A stretch of DNA of 7,431 nt, from contig CAUWNG010000081.1 of NCBI GenBank assembly GCA_963560005.1, positions 1-7,431 of the forward strand. Direction: 5' to 3'. The position numbers and the translations under genes are program-made. The notes under the pieces were generated by a model. That model saw only the letters and a list, made by a program, of their open reading frames with translations, did not search any database and was not told the DNA's origin. Source of the stretch: CAG-273 sp963560005 (GTDB taxonomy: Bacteria; Bacillota; Clostridia; TANB77; CAG-508). Positions 5,450 to 7,431 of this stretch are shown here, in pieces. Numbering within the stretch: position 1 is the stretch's first letter; every line of letters begins with the position of its first letter.

Positions 5450-6400
5450 TCTAGCATTTCTTTCTTGTTTTAGTCTTTCTCTCTTGTTATGTTCTTCCAC
5501 ACATTGAATAATAAAATCTTCTACTTTGCCAGATTCTTTTATTTTTTGTGGTATATATTTATCTATTCTTTCATTGTGTATTTTTATAAATTCTTTTTGA
5601 TTAGGTTTTTCCTGACCTAAAATTGCTTCTATTTTTTCTTCTGTTAATTTTCCCTCTTGTTCAAGTTTTTTTAGTCTTATTGCTTGACTTAATGATGGTG
5701 TAACTTCATCAAACTCAAATATATTTTGTACTACATATTGATTTTCTTCACTTAAATAAGAAAGCTCTACTGCTGGTCTAAAAGCAATTCTTTTTAAATC
5801 TACTTGTTCTAAAAGCTCTGGAATAAGATGTGTTAGACGAATATATCTTCTTATGTTTTCTCTACTTTCTCCAACTTCATTGCCTAATATTTCATTAGTC
5901 CTTAACTTTGACACCATTGGTGTCGAAGTTGAATCATCTTCTAATTCTATTTTTTTGCCTTGATGATTTAATGCTTCAAGTTTCATTTTATAGGCAAACG
6001 CTTTTTCACTAGGCAATATTTCTTCTCTTTGTATATTGCTGTCTACCATGAGAATTGTTGCTTCATCATCTGATAAATCTTTAACAATAGTTCTTATTTG
6101 TTTTACTCCTGCCAACTCGCAAGCTCTTTTTCGTCTATGTCCAGAAATCATTTCATAAGTTCCATCATCTTTTGGTCTTACAATTACAGGTAATATAACT
6201 CCATATTGTTTTATACTTTTTACCATTTCTTCCATTTTATCATCGTCTTTTACTTTAAAAGGATGATTTGGAAAATCTGATATTTTACTAATATTAATTT
6301 CTTCTACCTTTTCTGCTCTTTCATAATCTCTTTGAGCTTGACTTGTAAATAAATCATCTAACTTTGGAAGTTTCATTTTTTGTTCTTGCTCTTTCATCAT
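5447..6400 (-). CDS. parB: ParB/Spo0J-family partition protein
   Basis: This 317-residue protein is a ParB-type CTPase that binds a centromere site and loads or spreads along DNA for segregation with ParA. All expected blocks are present: the N-terminal strand and FPNHPFKV (43-50), which stands in for the ENPxQPR box; the ISGHRRKRA box (85-93), equivalent to GERRxRA; and SNIQREE (121-127), equivalent to ENIQR. A helix-turn-helix region follows at ~170-215 (LGNEVGESRENIRRYIRLTHLIPELL) and a charged helical C-terminus. Length is usual. The start has AAAGGAGG six bases before the first of two adjacent ATGs. It overlaps parA by 47 bases, so its ribosome site lies inside the parA coding sequence. 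A 27-base near-perfect DNA palindrome lies within the gene (codons around STSTPMVSKL), just before the helix-turn-helix. Confidence 0.95.
   Translation of the reverse strand: MMKEQEQKMKLPKLDDLFTSQAQRDYERAEKVEEINISKISDFPNHPFKVKDDDKMEEMVKSIKQYGVILPVIVRPKDDGTYEMISGHRRKRACELAGVKQIRTIVKDLSDDEATILMVDSNIQREEILPSEKAFAYKMKLEALNHQGKKIELEDDSTSTPMVSKLRTNEILGNEVGESRENIRRYIRLTHLIPELLEQVDLKRIAFRPAVELSYLSEENQYVVQNIFEFDEVTPSLSQAIRLKKLEQEGKLTEEKIEAILGQEKPNQKEFIKIHNERIDKYIPQKIKESGKVEDFIIQCVEEHNKRERLKQERNAR
5904..5930. other. 27-base near-perfect inverted repeat inside parB, candidate parS
   Basis: The left arm AACTTTGACACCA (5904-5916) and right arm TGGTGTCGAAGTT (5918-5930) pair at 12 of 13 positions around a single central T; the inner GACACCA/TGGTGTC is perfect. 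It is more GC-rich than its surroundings. It codes for part of the segment just before the ParB helix-turn-helix. B. subtilis carries a parS site inside spo0J itself, so a centromere inside parB has a precedent. It does not match the chromosomal parS consensus TGTTTCACGTGAAACA. Confidence 0.55.
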
Positions 6401-7172
6401 CTAAAACCTCCTTTGCTAATTCTTTATAACTTAAAGCTACTGGACTATTTTTATCAAACTCAAAAATACTTTTACCAGTAGAAGTTGACTTTGCCGTATT
6501 GATAGCTTTTGAAATTTCTGTATTATATATCTTTACAAACTGCCCATAGTTTTCATTTATGGTATTTCTAACTTCTTTAGATAAATTTGTTCTCTTATCT
6601 ACAAGGGTTAGCAATACTCCACCTATTTTTAAATTAGGATTTATTTGTTTATGAATTCTACTTACAGTTTTTAATAAATGTCCCATTCCTTTTGCTGCTA
6701 AGTATTCTCCTTGAACTGGAATTATAATTTTATCACTACAAGCTAGGGCATTTATTGTTATCATTCCTAAACTAGGCATACAATCAATTAAGATATAATC
6801 ATAATTATCCTTTATATCTCTTATTGAGTTTTTTAGTGTGAACTCTCTACTCATCGCATTTACAAGTGAAAATTCTATTGCTGATAAATCTAAATTGGCT
6901 GGAATTAAGTCTATTCCCTCTTTATGATGGAGAATAGCCTTTTCAGCATTAATTTCATTATCATATATTGTATCAGACATCAAAGTAGCAATGGTATTTT
7001 GCAATTTGTCTTGGTCATAGTATCCCATACAAGTAGTTAAATCTCCTTGTGGATCTGCATCAATGAGTAGTACTTTATTACCTTGCTTTCTTAAAGCAAC
7101 ACCTAAAGAAAAAGTGGTTGTAGTTTTTCCCACGCCACCTTTCTGATTTGCTATTGCAATTATCTCACTCAT
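6354..7172 (-). CDS. parA: ParA/Soj-family partition ATPase
   Basis: The chosen start at 7172 gives 272 residues. GAGGAG lies seven bases upstream, and the ATG sits in an ATGAGTGA overlap with the preceding gene; reading from the ATG at 7193 would add seven unlikely residues (KKRR..) encoded by the ribosome-site region itself. The deviant Walker A motif QKGGVGKTT is at 10-18, with both signature lysines (K11, K16). Walker A' VLLIDADPQG is at 34-43, and Walker B YILIDCMPSLG at 126-136. There is no N-terminal DNA-binding extension, as in Soj-like ParA proteins. With ParB it forms the ATP-driven segregation system that keeps a low-copy element in dividing cells. It ends 47 bases inside parB, a long overlap that points to tight co-expression. 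Confidence 0.96.
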   Translation of the reverse strand: MSEIIAIANQKGGVGKTTTTFSLGVALRKQGNKVLLIDADPQGDLTTCMGYYDQDKLQNTIATLMSDTIYDNEINAEKAILHHKEGIDLIPANLDLSAIEFSLVNAMSREFTLKNSIRDIKDNYDYILIDCMPSLGMITINALACSDKIIIPVQGEYLAAKGMGHLLKTVSRIHKQINPNLKIGGVLLTLVDKRTNLSKEVRNTINENYGQFVKIYNTEISKAINTAKSTSTGKSIFEFDKNSPVALSYKELAKEVLDDERARTKNETSKVR

Positions 7173-7431
7173 TGACATTCTCCTCTTCTTCATTTTTTAT
7201 ACTATTTCTAAAACTAGCAAACTGCTCATATAACTCGTGATTTTGTATATCTTCTACATATTTCTCTGCATTTTCTACAAAATCTTTAATGTTTTCATTT
7301 ATAGTAATGCAAATATCTTTATAGCTTGGTGCTTCATAAAGTTCTTCAAAAATCAAAGTCAGAGTTTCTGCTATTTCTTCCTCTAGGTCTACCATATAAT
7401 ATAAATTTCTAGACATTTCTGGAATTTCTTG
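7165..7431 (-). CDS. small acidic hypothetical protein upstream of parA, 5' end uncertain
   Basis: The frame is open to the right edge of the window (..QEIPEMSRNLYY). The ATG at 7416 has no ribosome site within the available 15 bases, so the gene probably begins outside. The visible ~88 residues are strongly acidic and helical (LEEEIAETLTLIFEELYEAP, DFVENAEKYVEDIQ, ending NEEEENVNE). There is no signal peptide, membrane segment or recognised domain. Its stop overlaps the parA start by 8 bases (ATGAGTGA), so the two are translationally coupled. It could be an accessory partition protein or an unrelated operon member; I cannot tell. Confidence 0.7.
   Translation of the reverse strand, partial: QEIPEMSRNLYYMVDLEEEIAETLTLIFEELYEAPSYKDICITINENIKDFVENAEKYVEDIQNHELYEQFASFRNSIKNEEEENVNE
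7180..7185 (-). promoter_or_regulatory. ribosome site that fixes the parA start
   Basis: GAGGAG on the minus strand lies seven bases before the ATG at 7172. The ATG at 7178 would have almost no spacing, and the ATG at 7193 lies upstream of this site. The position selects the MSEIIAIANQKGG start. Confidence 0.75.

Noticed and set aside
1..7431. CRISPR array, tRNA or rRNA genes, insertion sequence ends
   Set aside because: No regularly spaced repeats of CRISPR type, no tRNA cloverleaf or rRNA-like segment, and no transposase or paired terminal repeats were seen on either strand by eye.

Overview
The window reads as a stretch of a mobile element (a plasmid or an integrative conjugative element) from a low-GC Gram-positive bacterium, most likely a gut-type Clostridia/Firmicutes species. 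The reasons are very AT-rich DNA, strong AGGAGG-type ribosome sites, AGA/TTA-rich codon use, a Gram-positive thioester/Cna-B surface adhesin, and the combination of ParA/ParB with a DUF3991/TOPRIM protein. No replication initiator, integrase, relaxase or secretion gene lies in the window, so the element type stays open. Every supported gene is on the minus strand, so transcription runs from the right edge to the left.

Right part (7431 to 5447): a small acidic protein of unknown function that runs off the window edge, then parA and parB. All three overlap: 8 bases between the first two, 47 bases between parA and parB. They form a segregation operon. A 27-base near-perfect inverted repeat lies inside parB (5904-5930), and a 54-base composite of repeats (5396-5449) begins at the parB stop. 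Both are candidate centromere or operator sites. A 44-base pure A/T tract separates the repeats from the next promoter.

Middle part (5296 to 2538): a promoter, a membrane-anchored protein with a long charged linker and a Cys/His-rich C-terminal domain, a terminator-like hairpin, then a secreted thioester-domain adhesin with Cna-B/SpaA repeats. The adhesin stops inside its fourth repeat and has no LPXTG signal. These two genes are probably a cell-surface module. The second is expressed only if transcription passes the hairpin, or from a promoter I cannot see.

Left part (2435 to 1): a compact cassette with its own extended -10 promoter and terminator encodes a 104-residue unknown protein followed by a VapD-family (Cas2-like ribonuclease fold) protein. 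This is a plausible toxin-antitoxin pair. A second bicistron follows (an unknown 209-residue protein plus an XRE-type regulator). After another terminator-like hairpin comes the partial DUF3991/TOPRIM gene.

The two genes that follow hairpins (the adhesin and the DUF3991 gene) share an identical 15-base motif, TTTTTATGCAAAAAA, between the hairpin and the ribosome site. This suggests a common leader or attenuator device on the element.
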